A stretch of 64,000 nt of DNA, from assembly GCF_010993745.1 (NCBI RefSeq), contig NZ_WOTN01000002.1, positions 806,001 to 870,000 of the forward strand, written 5' to 3'. This DNA is from Fodinicola acaciae (lineage in GTDB: Bacteria; Actinomycetota; Actinomycetes; Mycobacteriales; HKI-0501). Numbering within the stretch: position 1 is the first letter of the stretch; each line of letters opens with the position of its first letter. Of this stretch, positions 18,195-26,623 are shown piece after piece. The notes under the pieces are model-generated. The model had not been told where the DNA came from and ran no database searches. It saw nothing but the letters and a program-made list of their open reading frames with translations. The translations under genes and the position numbers were made by a program.

Positions 18195-18716
18195 ATGGAC
18201 GGTTCGAGCGAGCGTGACCAGCTCGAGGACATCTTCCGGACGTGCCACGCACGCCTGCTGGTGGCCGCGTACGCGCTGACCGGCGACGTCACCGAGGCGC
18301 AGGACGTTGTCGCGGAGGCCTTCATGCGTGGCGTGGCGCGAAAGTCGACGCTGCTGGCCGTCGACAGTCCGGAGGCCTGGCTGCGTACGGTCGCGCGCAA
18401 CGTGGCGCGCCGCCGCTGGCGCCGCTCACGGCAACTGGCCACGCTCCTGCACAAAACCGCCGCCGGAGCGCCGAAAGCCAACCCCGAGCTGTCGCCCGAC
18501 CGCGTCGCGATGATGGTCGCGATCCGCCGGCTGCCGGTCGCGCAGCGGGAAACCGTCGCGCTGCACTACATCGCGGACCTCTCGGTCGACGACGTGGCGC
18601 GTACGCTCGGCGTCTCGCCAGGCACGGTGAAGTCACGCCTGTCGCGCGCACGCGACACTCTTTCCACCTATCTGTCCACTGTGGACACCACGGCCGGACG
18701 GGAGGAGGCACGATGA
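18195..18716 (+). CDS. ECF sigma factor (SigE-family-like)
   Basis: A 173-residue RNA polymerase sigma factor with region 2 (FRTCHARLLVAAYALTGDVTEAQDVVAEAF, of which ALTGDVTEAQDVV is diagnostic) and region 4 (LPVAQRETVALHYIADLSVDDVARTL, then SPGTVKSRLSRAR helix-turn-helix). It starts 12 bp after purE but probably belongs to its own unit. Its stop overlaps the ATG of the downstream membrane protein (ATGA), the arrangement usual for a sigma factor and its membrane regulator. No promoter matching the GCAACC/CGTC motif was found upstream. Confidence 0.9.
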   Translation: MDGSSERDQLEDIFRTCHARLLVAAYALTGDVTEAQDVVAEAFMRGVARKSTLLAVDSPEAWLRTVARNVARRRWRRSRQLATLLHKTAAGAPKANPELSPDRVAMMVAIRRLPVAQRETVALHYIADLSVDDVARTLGVSPGTVKSRLSRARDTLSTYLSTVDTTAGREEAR

Positions 18717-20074
18717 ACCCGACCGATTTCCGTGACGTACGCGACCAGATCACCGCGGCCGCCGAGGTGCCTGACCTCGACATCGTCTATCGGATGGGAA
18801 AACGCCGCCGCTCGGCCGTACGCACCGCCACCGCCTTGGCCGTCGTCATCGTGTTGGTCGCCACCGCGCTGATCGGCGTGAACCTGCTCGTCGGCCGGCA
18901 GGACCGGCTGCCGCTCGGCCCCCGGCCGACGCTGCCCGCGCCGGTGCACGGGTCGCTGCGCGGCAGCGTTTTCGATCTCGAACAGCCACCTCCGCTGTGG
19001 AAGGTGGCGACGGTCAACGCGTATCAGTCGTACGCGTTGATGATGAACAATGCCAGGCAGATGCCGGTCATCGCGCGAACCTTCGACGCCGGCAACAGCT
19101 GGCGGGCCTGGCGGCTGCCGTCGGTGATGACCGAGGTGACGGCCATGAGCCCGATTTCCGGCCAGCTGCTTTATGTCGCTGCCAGGACCGCCGACAACAG
19201 GTTCGCGGGCTACCTGAGCCGCGACGGTGGCGAGAGTTGGGCACCGATGCCGGCCGAAGGCAGCCGGATCGCCGTCGTGCCGGCGGGTTGGACCCTGATC
19301 CGCTATGGAAGCCCGACGGGCGGCGTCAGCAAGGACGACGCGTATTTCGGCATCGACCCGACAGGCGTACGACACCGGTTGCTGCGGCAGCCTCCGCAGC
19401 CGACGAAGGAACCCGGCCGATCGACCGGCGTCGTCGTTGCCACCGACGGATCCTGGTGGGTGCACGGCGGCTGCGCCGATCTCACCTTTCCGGCGGTCAG
19501 CCGCGACCGCGGCGCGAGTTGGCACAGCTTGCGGCGCCCGGTCCCGGTGCCGGACGTGTACATCGACATGAACGAGCAGGATCGGGCCTCGCCGGACGCC
19601 AATCTCGATGTCACCAGGACCGCCTGTGTCGACGGCTTCGACAGCCTGGACGGGCAAACCGGCTATGCGACGGCGGAAGTCGACACCCGGACCCATGAGA
19701 CGACGGCGTCGAGGCTCTACGTGACACGCGACGGTGGAAAGTCGTGGACGTACGTCGCGCAGAGCCACCCGCGGCTGCTCGGCCCGGTCCTGGTGGCACC
19801 GGACGGCGCGCTGTTCGCGCTGGACCGTACGGACAGCAGGGCTCAGGTCGGATCTCCGGTCGGCCGGCTCGTGGTCAGTCGCGACGGCGGCCACACCTTC
19901 CAGACGGTCGACGGCATCGACCGTGCGCGGGACCTGCGCCGGTCGCCAACCGGCCAGCTGCTGGTCAACTCGATCTTCGGTGACAGCGCGAATGCGTACT
20001 GGCCGATGTTTTCGCGGGACGGCCTGAGTTGGTCGCGCGCGGCCATGCCGCCGAATGCTCGCTGGGTTCAGTGA
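18713..20074 (+). CDS. Single-pass membrane protein with BNR/sialidase-like repeats, putative sigma partner
   Basis: 453 residues: a short cytoplasmic N terminus (about 1-38), one membrane helix (about 40-62, ATALAVVIVLVATALIG) and an extracellular beta-propeller-like domain with three BNR-type Asp boxes (SRDGGESWAP, TRDGGKSWTY, SRDGGHTFQT). The ATG overlaps the sigma stop by 4 bp and follows a GGAGGAGG ribosome-binding site. The topology resembles anti-sigma factors, but the cytoplasmic part lacks a zinc HxxxCxxC motif, so the anti-sigma role is inferred from context only. Sialidase activity is unlikely because the catalytic residues cannot be identified. It overlaps the end of the convergent merR gene by 7 bp. 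Confidence 0.75.
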   Translation: MNPTDFRDVRDQITAAAEVPDLDIVYRMGKRRRSAVRTATALAVVIVLVATALIGVNLLVGRQDRLPLGPRPTLPAPVHGSLRGSVFDLEQPPPLWKVATVNAYQSYALMMNNARQMPVIARTFDAGNSWRAWRLPSVMTEVTAMSPISGQLLYVAARTADNRFAGYLSRDGGESWAPMPAEGSRIAVVPAGWTLIRYGSPTGGVSKDDAYFGIDPTGVRHRLLRQPPQPTKEPGRSTGVVVATDGSWWVHGGCADLTFPAVSRDRGASWHSLRRPVPVPDVYIDMNEQDRASPDANLDVTRTACVDGFDSLDGQTGYATAEVDTRTHETTASRLYVTRDGGKSWTYVAQSHPRLLGPVLVAPDGALFALDRTDSRAQVGSPVGRLVVSRDGGHTFQTVDGIDRARDLRRSPTGQLLVNSIFGDSANAYWPMFSRDGLSWSRAAMPPNARWVQ

Positions 20075-20430
20075 AGCAGATCGCGGTAATAGGCGATTTT
20101 CTCGCGGATGTGGGCGCGCTGCGCCTGGAGCTCGGTGATCTGTTTTTCCACCGCCTCATCGTGTTCCTCGAGCAGCGCGATCCGCTCCGGCAGCGTTTCG
20201 TCGCCGCCGCGCGCCAAATCCGCGTACGTCTGCATGCGGCTGATCGGCATGCCGGTGTCGCGCAGGCACCGCAGGATGCCGAGCCAGCGGATGTCGGCGT
20301 CGCTGAAAACCCGCTGGCCGCCGGACGTACGGCCGATGTCGGACAGCAGCCCGATCCGTTCGTAATAACGCAGCGTGTCGATGCTGAAGCCGGTGCGTTC
20401 CACGGCCTGCGCGGGCGAATAGCGATCCAT
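20068..20430 (-). CDS. MerR-family transcriptional regulator
   Basis: A 120-residue MerR protein with an N-terminal winged helix (YSPAQAVERTGFSIDTLRYYERIGLL) and a C-terminal coiled coil (about 80-118). It lacks the cysteines of metal- or redox-sensing MerR proteins. It is divergent from the aldo/keto reductase gene, and the 53-bp gap carries a typical MerR-type operator with a 19-bp spacer, so it very probably controls that gene and itself. Confidence 0.9.
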   Translation of the reverse strand: MDRYSPAQAVERTGFSIDTLRYYERIGLLSDIGRTSGGQRVFSDADIRWLGILRCLRDTGMPISRMQTYADLARGGDETLPERIALLEEHDEAVEKQITELQAQRAHIREKIAYYRDLLH

Positions 20431-20445
20431 CTCCCCATCTAACCC

Positions 20446-20476
20446 TTGACCTGGAGCGCGGTCCAGATCGCAGGCT
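20446..20476 (+). promoter_or_regulatory. MerR-type operator-promoter of the aldo/keto reductase
   Basis: TTGACC (20446-20451) and CAGGCT (20471-20476) are separated by 19 nt, the elongated spacer of MerR-controlled promoters. The spacer contains a near-palindrome, CTGGAGCGCGGTCCAG. The -10 ends 7 nt before the ATG at 20484, so the mRNA should be leaderless or nearly so. Confidence 0.75.
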
Positions 20477-20483
20477 TTGTCGC

Positions 20484-21413
20484 ATGACGATTTTCGTGTT
20501 GGGTGCGATGTTCTTCGGTACGAAGCTGGACGAGCGCACGTCCTTCGAGCTGCTCGACCGGTTTGTGGACGCTGGCGGGACGACGATCGACACGGCCAAC
20601 TGCTATGCGTTCTGGGTGCATCCGGACGGTCACGGTCGTACGAGCGAGGAGCTGCTCGGGCGCTGGCTCAAGGCCCGGCCGGGGATGCGCGACCGGATCC
20701 AGCTGAGCACCAAGGTCGGAGCGGAGCCGACGACCGACAGCTGGCCCGCCGGCCGCGAGGGCCTCAGCGCGCCGGTGATCAAGGCCGGCATCGACGGCAG
20801 CCTGCGGCGGCTCGGCGTCGACCGCGTCGAGACCTACTGGACGCACATGGAGGACCGGTCGGTGCCGCTGGAGGAGACGGTCGGCGCGCTGAACGAGCTG
20901 GTCACGGCCGGTCTGGTCGGCCGGCTCGGCGCGTCCAACCATCCGGCCTGGCGGGTCGAGGCGGCCCGCCGGATCGCCCTGGCCAACGGCTGGAAGCCGT
21001 ACGAGGCGGTGCAGCTCTGGCACACGTATCTGCAGCCCAGGCCGGGTGCGAAGGTGCCGGGCAAGGATCACGAGTTCGGTCGGACGACGCCGGAGGTGCT
21101 CGATCACGTCCGCACCGAGGGGCTGGAGCTGTGGGCCTACAGTCCGCTGATGGAAGGCGCGTACGCGCGGCCCGAGCGGCTGGCCGAGGCGTACGACCAC
21201 CCTGGTACGACCGCCCGGCTGGCCGCTCTCGACGCGGTCGCCGCCGACCTCGACGCGACCCGCCACCAGGTCGTCCTCGCGTGGCTGGCCGCCGACCCGG
21301 TCATCCGCCCGATCGTCGGCGTCAGCTCGGTCGCGCAGCTCGACGAGGCCATCGGCGCGTGCGACCTCACCCTCACCCCGGACCACCTGACCCGGCTGTC
21401 CACTCCCACCTGA
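20484..21413 (+). CDS. Aldo/keto reductase
   Basis: A 309-residue NADPH-dependent oxidoreductase of the AKR superfamily (TIM barrel). Visible are the N-terminal substrate loop, the DTANCYAFW segment holding the catalytic Asp and Tyr, IQLSTKVG with the catalytic Lys, the WTHMEDRSVPLEET strand with a His, and the C-terminal cofactor region ending RPIVGVSSVAQLDEAIGA. The Tyr-containing motif (NCYAFW) deviates a little from the usual Y-G-x-G-x-S/N. It probably reduces an aldehyde or ketone, perhaps as detoxification given control by a MerR regulator. Substrate unknown. Confidence 0.88.
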   Translation: MTIFVLGAMFFGTKLDERTSFELLDRFVDAGGTTIDTANCYAFWVHPDGHGRTSEELLGRWLKARPGMRDRIQLSTKVGAEPTTDSWPAGREGLSAPVIKAGIDGSLRRLGVDRVETYWTHMEDRSVPLEETVGALNELVTAGLVGRLGASNHPAWRVEAARRIALANGWKPYEAVQLWHTYLQPRPGAKVPGKDHEFGRTTPEVLDHVRTEGLELWAYSPLMEGAYARPERLAEAYDHPGTTARLAALDAVAADLDATRHQVVLAWLAADPVIRPIVGVSSVAQLDEAIGACDLTLTPDHLTRLSTPT

Positions 21414-21415
21414 AA

Positions 21416-22627
21416 TTAGCGGAGGGTGACGTGTGAGGGGTTGAGCTCCCCGACGGAGTTGACCCCGAGCAGAGCCATCGTGCGGCGCAGCTCGGTCGTC
21501 AGGATCTCGGCGGCCCGGTCGACGCCCGCCTCACCGCCGGCCATCAGGCCATAGAGGTATGCGCGGCCGACCAGCACCGCCTTCGCGCCGAGCGCCACCG
21601 CCGCGGCGACATCGGAGCCGGACGTGACGCCGGTGTCCAGGAAGACCTCCGTACGGTCGCCGACCGCCTCGGCCACCGACGGCAGCAGCTCCAGCGGCAC
21701 CGGCGCCTTGTCCAGCTGCCGGCCGCCGTGGTTGGACAGGACGATCCCGTCGGCGCCGGCGTCGACGACCCGCCGCGCGTCCTCCAGCGTCTGGATCCCT
21801 TTGATGACAAGCTTTCCCGGCCAGGCGTCGCGGATCCAGTCGAGGTCCTTGAGCGTCACGGTCGGGTCGAACATGTGGTTGATCAGGTCGGCCGCGGTGC
21901 CCTTCCAGTTGGACAGCGACGCGAACTCCAGCGGCTCGGTGGTGAGGAAGTCGAACCACCAGTTGGGGTGCATCGCGCCGTCGAGGAAGGTCTTCAGCGT
22001 CAGCGACGGCGGGATCGTCAGGCCGTTGCGTACGTCCCGCATCCGCGCGCCGGCGACCGGCACGTCGACCGTCAGGATCAGCGTGCTGAAGCCGGCTTTC
22101 CGGGACCGCTCAAGCAGTTCCTTGCCGCGCTCGTGGTCGGACCAGATGTAGAGCTGGAACCACTTGTCCGCGTCCGGCCCGGCCGCGGCGACCTCCTCGA
22201 TCGAGGTGGTCCCCATGGTGGACAGGGCGTACGGGATGCCCCATTTCTGCGCTACGCGTACGACCGCGCGCTCGCCTTCGGTGTGCATCATCCGGGTGAA
22301 ACCGGTCGGTGCGAAGACGATCGGGTAGGCCGACGGCCGGCCCTGGATGGTGGTGGAGGTGTCGATCTTGGACACGTCGCGCAGGATGCTCGGGTTGAAC
22401 TGCAGCCGCGCGAACGCGCGCCGGGCTCGCCACAGGCTGGTCTCCGCCTCGGCGGCGCCGTCGGTGTAGTCGAACGGCGCGGTCGGCGTACGCCGCTTGG
22501 CGATCCGGCGCAGGTCGGCGATGGTGTGCGCGGCGGCCAGCCGCCGCCTCGTCCCGTTCCACTCGAACTTCCTGGTCTGCAGCAGCGGTTTCAGCTCCGA
22601 CCACCGCGGGATGCGTCGCGCAGTCAT
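21416..22627 (-). CDS. lldD: L-lactate dehydrogenase / FMN-dependent alpha-hydroxy acid dehydrogenase
   Basis: A 403-residue FMN-dependent oxidoreductase that should oxidise L-lactate (or a related 2-hydroxy acid) to pyruvate, at the membrane. Motifs: [11 protein letters not shown], the [13 protein letters not shown] flavin site, [24 protein letters not shown] with the flavin-binding Lys, and [11 protein letters not shown] with the catalytic His and Arg. The whole sequence resembles the mycobacterial LldD2 type from end to end ([31 protein letters not shown]). The ATG is preceded by TAGGAT 6 nt upstream (22634-22639 on the minus strand), so the transcript may be leaderless. It is monocistronic, and no lactate permease is adjacent. 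Confidence 0.9.
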   Translation of the reverse strand: MTARRIPRWSELKPLLQTRKFEWNGTRRRLAAAHTIADLRRIAKRRTPTAPFDYTDGAAEAETSLWRARRAFARLQFNPSILRDVSKIDTSTTIQGRPSAYPIVFAPTGFTRMMHTEGERAVVRVAQKWGIPYALSTMGTTSIEEVAAAGPDADKWFQLYIWSDHERGKELLERSRKAGFSTLILTVDVPVAGARMRDVRNGLTIPPSLTLKTFLDGAMHPNWWFDFLTTEPLEFASLSNWKGTAADLINHMFDPTVTLKDLDWIRDAWPGKLVIKGIQTLEDARRVVDAGADGIVLSNHGGRQLDKAPVPLELLPSVAEAVGDRTEVFLDTGVTSGSDVAAAVALGAKAVLVGRAYLYGLMAGGEAGVDRAAEILTTELRRTMALLGVNSVGELNPSHVTLR

Positions 22628-22705
22628 CCGGCGATCCTACAGAATATTGGCCGCCCGGACGGTGCTCCCCAGATCACACCCGCTTTACCTCGCTGGCACG
22701 ATTAA

Positions 22706-22725
22706 GTTAGCATTAGACAACTAAC
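22706..22725. promoter_or_regulatory. Putative MarR operator
   Basis: An inverted repeat GTTAG-N10-CTAAC, with an inner TTAGACAACTAA, in an AT-rich patch 28 bp upstream of the MFS start. MarR proteins bind such palindromes, and a marR gene lies at the end of this operon. Confidence 0.55.
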
Positions 22726-22752
22726 GAATACGCGCTGCTGGAGGTCAATGCG

Positions 22753-25329
22753 GTGGCTGTGCAAGAGGTGACCCGGCATCGCGGTCCGCGCAAGGTCGAG
22801 GAGCTCGGCCCGCACTACAAGTGGATCGCGCTGTCGAACACCACGATCGGCATCCTGATGGCCACGATCAACTCGTCCATCGTGCTGATCGCGCTGCCGG
22901 ACATCTTCCGCGGGATCAACATCAACCCGCTGGAGGAAGGCAACACCAGCTATCTGCTGTGGATGATCATGGGGTTCCTGGTGGTCACCGCGGTGCTGGT
23001 GGTCGGCTTCGGCCGGCTCGGCGACATGTACGGCCGCGTACGCATGTACAACATGGGTTTCGCGGTCTTCACCATTTCCTCGATCCTGCTCGCCGTCACC
23101 TGGATGCAGGGCGCCGCGGCGGCGTGGTGGCTGATCGGCTGGCGGATCATCCAGGGCATCGGCGGCGCGTTCCTGTTCGCCAACTCCAGCGCGATCCTGA
23201 CCGACGCGTTTCCGGTCAACCAGCGCGGCATGGCGCTGGGCATCAACAGCGTGGCGGCGATCTCCGGCTCGTTCATCGGCCTGGTGATCGGCGGCGTACT
23301 GGCGCCGATCAACTGGCACCTGATCTTCCTGGTCTCCGTGCCGGTCGGCATTTTCGGCACTGTCTGGGCATACCTGAAGCTCCACGACACCAGCGAGCGC
23401 CGCAAAGCCAAGATGGACTGGTGGGGCAACGTCACCTTCGCGATCGGCCTGATCGTGCTGCTGATCGGCATCACCTACGGCATCCAACCGTACGGTGGCT
23501 CCAGCATGGGATGGACCAGTCCGCTGGTGCTGTCCTGTGTCGGCGCCGGTGTGGTGTTGCTGGTGATTTTCGGCATCATCGAAACGAAAGTCCAAGCACC
23601 GCTGTTCAACCTGTCGCTGTTCCGGATCCGCGCCTTCGCCTTCGGCAACATCGCCAACCTGCTCGCCTCGCTGGCCCGCGGCGGCCTGCAGTTCATCATG
23701 ATCCTGTGGCTGCAGGGGATCTGGCTGCCGCAGCACGGGTTTTCCTTCGCCGAAACGCCTTTGTGGGCCGGCATCGCGATGTTGCCACTGACCGTTGGCT
23801 TCCTGGTCTCGGCGCCGGTCTCCGGCATCATCTCCGACCGGATCGGCTCGCGCTGGCTGACCACCGGCGGCCTGGTGATGACCGCGGTGACTTTCTTTTT
23901 GCTGGCCTACATCCCGGTCAACTTCGACTACTGGCAGTTTGCCGTGCTGTTGTTCGTCAACGGCGTCGGCATGGGCCTGTTCAGCTCGCCCAACCGCGCC
24001 GACGTGATGAACAGCCTGCCGGCCAACGCGCGCGGCGCCGGCGCCGGCATGACCGCGACCTTCCAGAACTCGGCGATGGTGCTGTCCATCGGCGTCTTCT
24101 TCAGCCTGATCATCGCCGGTCTGTCGCAGAACCTGCCGCATGCGCTGAGTACGGGCCTGCAGGCGCACGGTGTGTCCGCGGGGGACGCCACCCGGATCGC
24201 CGGCCTGCCGGCGGTCGCCGTACTCTTCGCCGCTTTCCTCGGCTACAACCCGATCCAGCAGCTGCTCGGTCCGGTGCTGAGCTCGCTGTCGCACGACCAG
24301 GCGGCGTTCCTGACCGGCCGCGGATTCTTCCCGCAGCTCATTTCCGGTCCGTTCTCCGACGGTCTCACCGCGGCCTTCTGGTTTGCCATCGCCGGCTGTC
24401 TGATCGCCGCCGTGGCGTCCTGGTTGTGCGCGCCGAGCAAGCGATCCAGCCAGCTGCCGAAGGAGTCGCTCGCCGCCGAGCTGGCCGAGGTCGCCGGCGA
24501 GCCGGTGACCGATCCCCAACCGGCGCCGGTCGCGGCGAAGGAGCAGAATGCCGTCATGACTGCATCGTTGTCCGGCGGCGTGCGTACGCCGGGTGGCGCG
24601 CCGGTCGCCGGCGCGGTCGTCACCGTGACCGGCCTGGACGGCGGCCAGATCGCGCGTGCGCAGGTCGACGCGAGCGGCACGTACGCGATCGCCAGCCTGC
24701 GGCCGGGGCCGTACACGCTCATCGGCACCGCGCCAGGTTTCCGTCCGGAAGCGGTCGCGGTGGTGGTGCGCGACGAGGTGCCGGTGACACAGGACTTTGT
24801 GTTGAGCGGCAATGGAACGGTGACCGGTTTCGTACGCTCGACGGCCACCGGCCAGCCGGTGAAAGGCGCCGCCGTGCTGGCCATCAACCCGCACGGCGAC
24901 GTGCTGAGCCACGCCACCACCAATGACCTCGGCCATTTCTCGGTGACCGGGCTGCCGGCCGGTGACCTGACGATCACCGTGAACGCCGAGCATTTCCAGC
25001 CGATCGCGGCCGCCGTCGCGGTGTCGCTGTCCGAACCGTCCACTTTGGACCTGAGGATCGCGCCGGTCGGCGGACTTTCCGGCCATGTCTCGGCTCCCGG
25101 CGGTGGCACGGTCGAAGGAGCGATCGTGACGGTGATCGATCCGGCCGGCCAGGTGGTCGGCACGGCGCGTACCGACTCCGAGGGCTCCTACCGGATCCCG
25201 GACGTGCCGTCCGGCGACTACACCGTGGTCGCCAACCTCTACCAGCCAGCGGTCGCCACGATCCGCGTGAACGGCGGAGTCACCAGCGCCGATCTCGCGT
25301 TTTCCGCTCCCGCGCAACAGGTTTCGTAA
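22753..25329 (+). CDS. MFS drug exporter (DHA2-like) with three C-terminal Ig-like regulatory domains
   Basis: 858 residues. Residues 20-565 form a 14-helix major facilitator domain of the DHA2/EmrB type (GFGRLGDMYGRVRMYNMGF is motif A; LGINSVAAISGSFIGLVIGG is motif-C-like). After a charged linker, residues about 603-858 contain three tandem carboxypeptidase-regulatory/transthyretin-like beta-sandwich units, each with GGxVxxPGGxPVxGAxV- and GxYxIxxLPxGxYT-type patterns. A 14-helix transporter should leave both termini in the cytoplasm, an odd place for such domains. GTG 22753 has GGAGG 8 nt upstream. The stop overlaps the marR ATG (TAATG). Drug or metabolite export under MarR control is inferred. 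Confidence 0.88.
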   Translation: MAVQEVTRHRGPRKVEELGPHYKWIALSNTTIGILMATINSSIVLIALPDIFRGININPLEEGNTSYLLWMIMGFLVVTAVLVVGFGRLGDMYGRVRMYNMGFAVFTISSILLAVTWMQGAAAAWWLIGWRIIQGIGGAFLFANSSAILTDAFPVNQRGMALGINSVAAISGSFIGLVIGGVLAPINWHLIFLVSVPVGIFGTVWAYLKLHDTSERRKAKMDWWGNVTFAIGLIVLLIGITYGIQPYGGSSMGWTSPLVLSCVGAGVVLLVIFGIIETKVQAPLFNLSLFRIRAFAFGNIANLLASLARGGLQFIMILWLQGIWLPQHGFSFAETPLWAGIAMLPLTVGFLVSAPVSGIISDRIGSRWLTTGGLVMTAVTFFLLAYIPVNFDYWQFAVLLFVNGVGMGLFSSPNRADVMNSLPANARGAGAGMTATFQNSAMVLSIGVFFSLIIAGLSQNLPHALSTGLQAHGVSAGDATRIAGLPAVAVLFAAFLGYNPIQQLLGPVLSSLSHDQAAFLTGRGFFPQLISGPFSDGLTAAFWFAIAGCLIAAVASWLCAPSKRSSQLPKESLAAELAEVAGEPVTDPQPAPVAAKEQNAVMTASLSGGVRTPGGAPVAGAVVTVTGLDGGQIARAQVDASGTYAIASLRPGPYTLIGTAPGFRPEAVAVVVRDEVPVTQDFVLSGNGTVTGFVRSTATGQPVKGAAVLAINPHGDVLSHATTNDLGHFSVTGLPAGDLTITVNAEHFQPIAAAVAVSLSEPSTLDLRIAPVGGLSGHVSAPGGGTVEGAIVTVIDPAGQVVGTARTDSEGSYRIPDVPSGDYTVVANLYQPAVATIRVNGGVTSADLAFSAPAQQVS

Positions 25330-25772
25330 TGCCGGCGGCGGCGGTCGACCAGGACGTGGCCGGACGTCTGCGGATCGCGATCAGCCGGATCTCGCATCGC
25401 CTGCGGCTGCAGGCACAGTCCGACGACATGACGCCGACCCGGTTGTCGGCACTGGCGATCGTCGCGAAGAACGGGCCGCTGCGGCTGGGCGATCTGGCCG
25501 CGCGGCTGGGCACCAGCGCGCCGACCATGTCGCGGATCGTGGATTGGTTGCTGCAGCAGGGATTGGTGGATCGCTGGCCGGATCCGGACGACCAGCGCGC
25601 CGGGTTGATCGGCATGGCCGACCGCGGCACCGCCTGGCTGGACGAGATCCGTACTCGAAACACCGGTTATCTGGCCGAAAAACTCGCCATCCTGTCCGAA
25701 CGGGAGCTGGCCGCGCTGGCCGCCGCGGTGCCGGTGCTGGAGAGGATCGCGGCCGAGTCGGAAAACAGCTGA
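25329..25772 (+). CDS. MarR-family transcriptional regulator
   Basis: A 147-residue winged-helix regulator: RISHRLRLQAQSDDMTPTRLSALAIV helix, LGDLAARLGTSAPTMSRIVDWL recognition region, the wing DPDDQRAGLIGMADRG and a dimerisation C terminus. Its ATG overlaps the exporter stop, so the exporter and regulator share one mRNA. It most likely represses the operon via the palindrome at 22706-22725 and is relieved by a substrate of the exporter. Confidence 0.92.
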   Translation: MPAAAVDQDVAGRLRIAISRISHRLRLQAQSDDMTPTRLSALAIVAKNGPLRLGDLAARLGTSAPTMSRIVDWLLQQGLVDRWPDPDDQRAGLIGMADRGTAWLDEIRTRNTGYLAEKLAILSERELAALAAAVPVLERIAAESENS

Positions 25773-25786
25773 CCTTCGATCGAAAG

Positions 25787-25845
25787 CGAAACGCCATCGG
25801 TTCGCGTTTCGTTCGTTGACGCTTCGCCTTCGTGGTGATTAGGGT
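25787..25845 (+). promoter_or_regulatory. Promoter and possible operator of the deoR-rha operon
   Basis: TTGACG (25816-25821) and TAGGGT (25840-25845) with an 18-nt spacer place the start of transcription at about the ATG at 25853 (leaderless). Just upstream lies an inverted repeat CGAAACGC (25787-25794) / GCGTTTCG (25804-25811), a candidate autoregulatory operator for the DeoR protein. Confidence 0.6.
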
Positions 25846-25852
25846 CACCGGA

Positions 25853-26623
25853 ATGCCGGGGATCGCGGAACACGAGCGGCAGCAGGAGGTCCTGCGGCTG
25901 CTGGAGACCGACGGACAGGTGACCGTCGGCGAGCTGACCGAGCGGTTCGGCGTTTCCGCGGTGACGGCACGCAAAGACCTGGAGAGCCTGGAGCGCCGCC
26001 GGCTGCTGCGGCGCGTACGCGGTGGCGCCGTACGCTCACATGGCGCCGACGAAGGTGCCTTCGAAATGCGGCTGCGCCATCGCGCGGAGGCGAAACGCGC
26101 GATCGCGCGCGCCGCGGCCACGGTCGTAGGCGACGGCGACGCGATCGCGCTGGATGGCAGCACGACGTGTTATTACCTGGCACTGGAACTGCGCGAGCGG
26201 CGCAGCCTGATCGTTGTCACCAACGGACTGCGCACGGCCGACGTGCTGTCCGAATCGGATTCGATCACCGTCGTGTTGCCGGGCGGCACCGTGCGCCGGT
26301 CGTCGTGGTCGCTGGTCGGCGATTTCGGTGACGTGCTGGCCAGCCGTGGCCAACTCCAGCACGGGTTCTTCGGCGTCCGGTCGCTGTCGAGGCAGGCTGG
26401 CCTGATGGAGTTGTCCGTCGAGGAGACTGCTGCCAAGCAACGGATGGTCGCCGCCTGCAGACACGTCTACGGGTTGTTCGACTCGTCGAAGGTGGGTCGT
26501 TTTGCCTTGCACAGCTTCGCCGAGCCGGGTCAGGTGACGCGGCTTTTCACCGATGACGCGGCCGGTGACGACCTGGTGTCGGAATGGGGCGTGCCGGTGA
26601 CCAGGGTGGCCGCCGATGGCTAG
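25853..26623 (+). CDS. DeoR/GlpR-family repressor of the rhamnose operon
   Basis: 256 residues from ATG 25853 (an in-frame GTG at 25832 overlaps the predicted promoter). An N-terminal DeoR helix-turn-helix (VTVGELTERFGVSAVTARKDLESL) is followed by a DeoR sugar-phosphate sensor domain (GDAIALDGSTTCYYLALEL, TNGLRTADVL, GGTVRRSSWSLVGD). Its stop overlaps the start of the rhamnulokinase gene. In other bacteria DeoR proteins control rhamnose ABC-kinase operons (e.g. RhaR of rhizobia), so the same role is inferred. The likely inducer is a rhamnose-pathway sugar or sugar phosphate. Confidence 0.9.
   Translation: MPGIAEHERQQEVLRLLETDGQVTVGELTERFGVSAVTARKDLESLERRRLLRRVRGGAVRSHGADEGAFEMRLRHRAEAKRAIARAAATVVGDGDAIALDGSTTCYYLALELRERRSLIVVTNGLRTADVLSESDSITVVLPGGTVRRSSWSLVGDFGDVLASRGQLQHGFFGVRSLSRQAGLMELSVEETAAKQRMVAACRHVYGLFDSSKVGRFALHSFAEPGQVTRLFTDDAAGDDLVSEWGVPVTRVAADG

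Noticed and set aside
18713-20074. Secreted sialidase
   Set aside because: Asp-box (BNR) repeats are present, but the catalytic Arg triad and the Tyr/Glu pair are not identifiable, and the gene is coupled to a sigma factor.
22702-25317. An 871-codon minus-strand frame antisense to the MFS exporter
   Set aside because: Composition is Arg/Asp/His-rich and repetitive, with no domain; the plus strand encodes a clear transporter.
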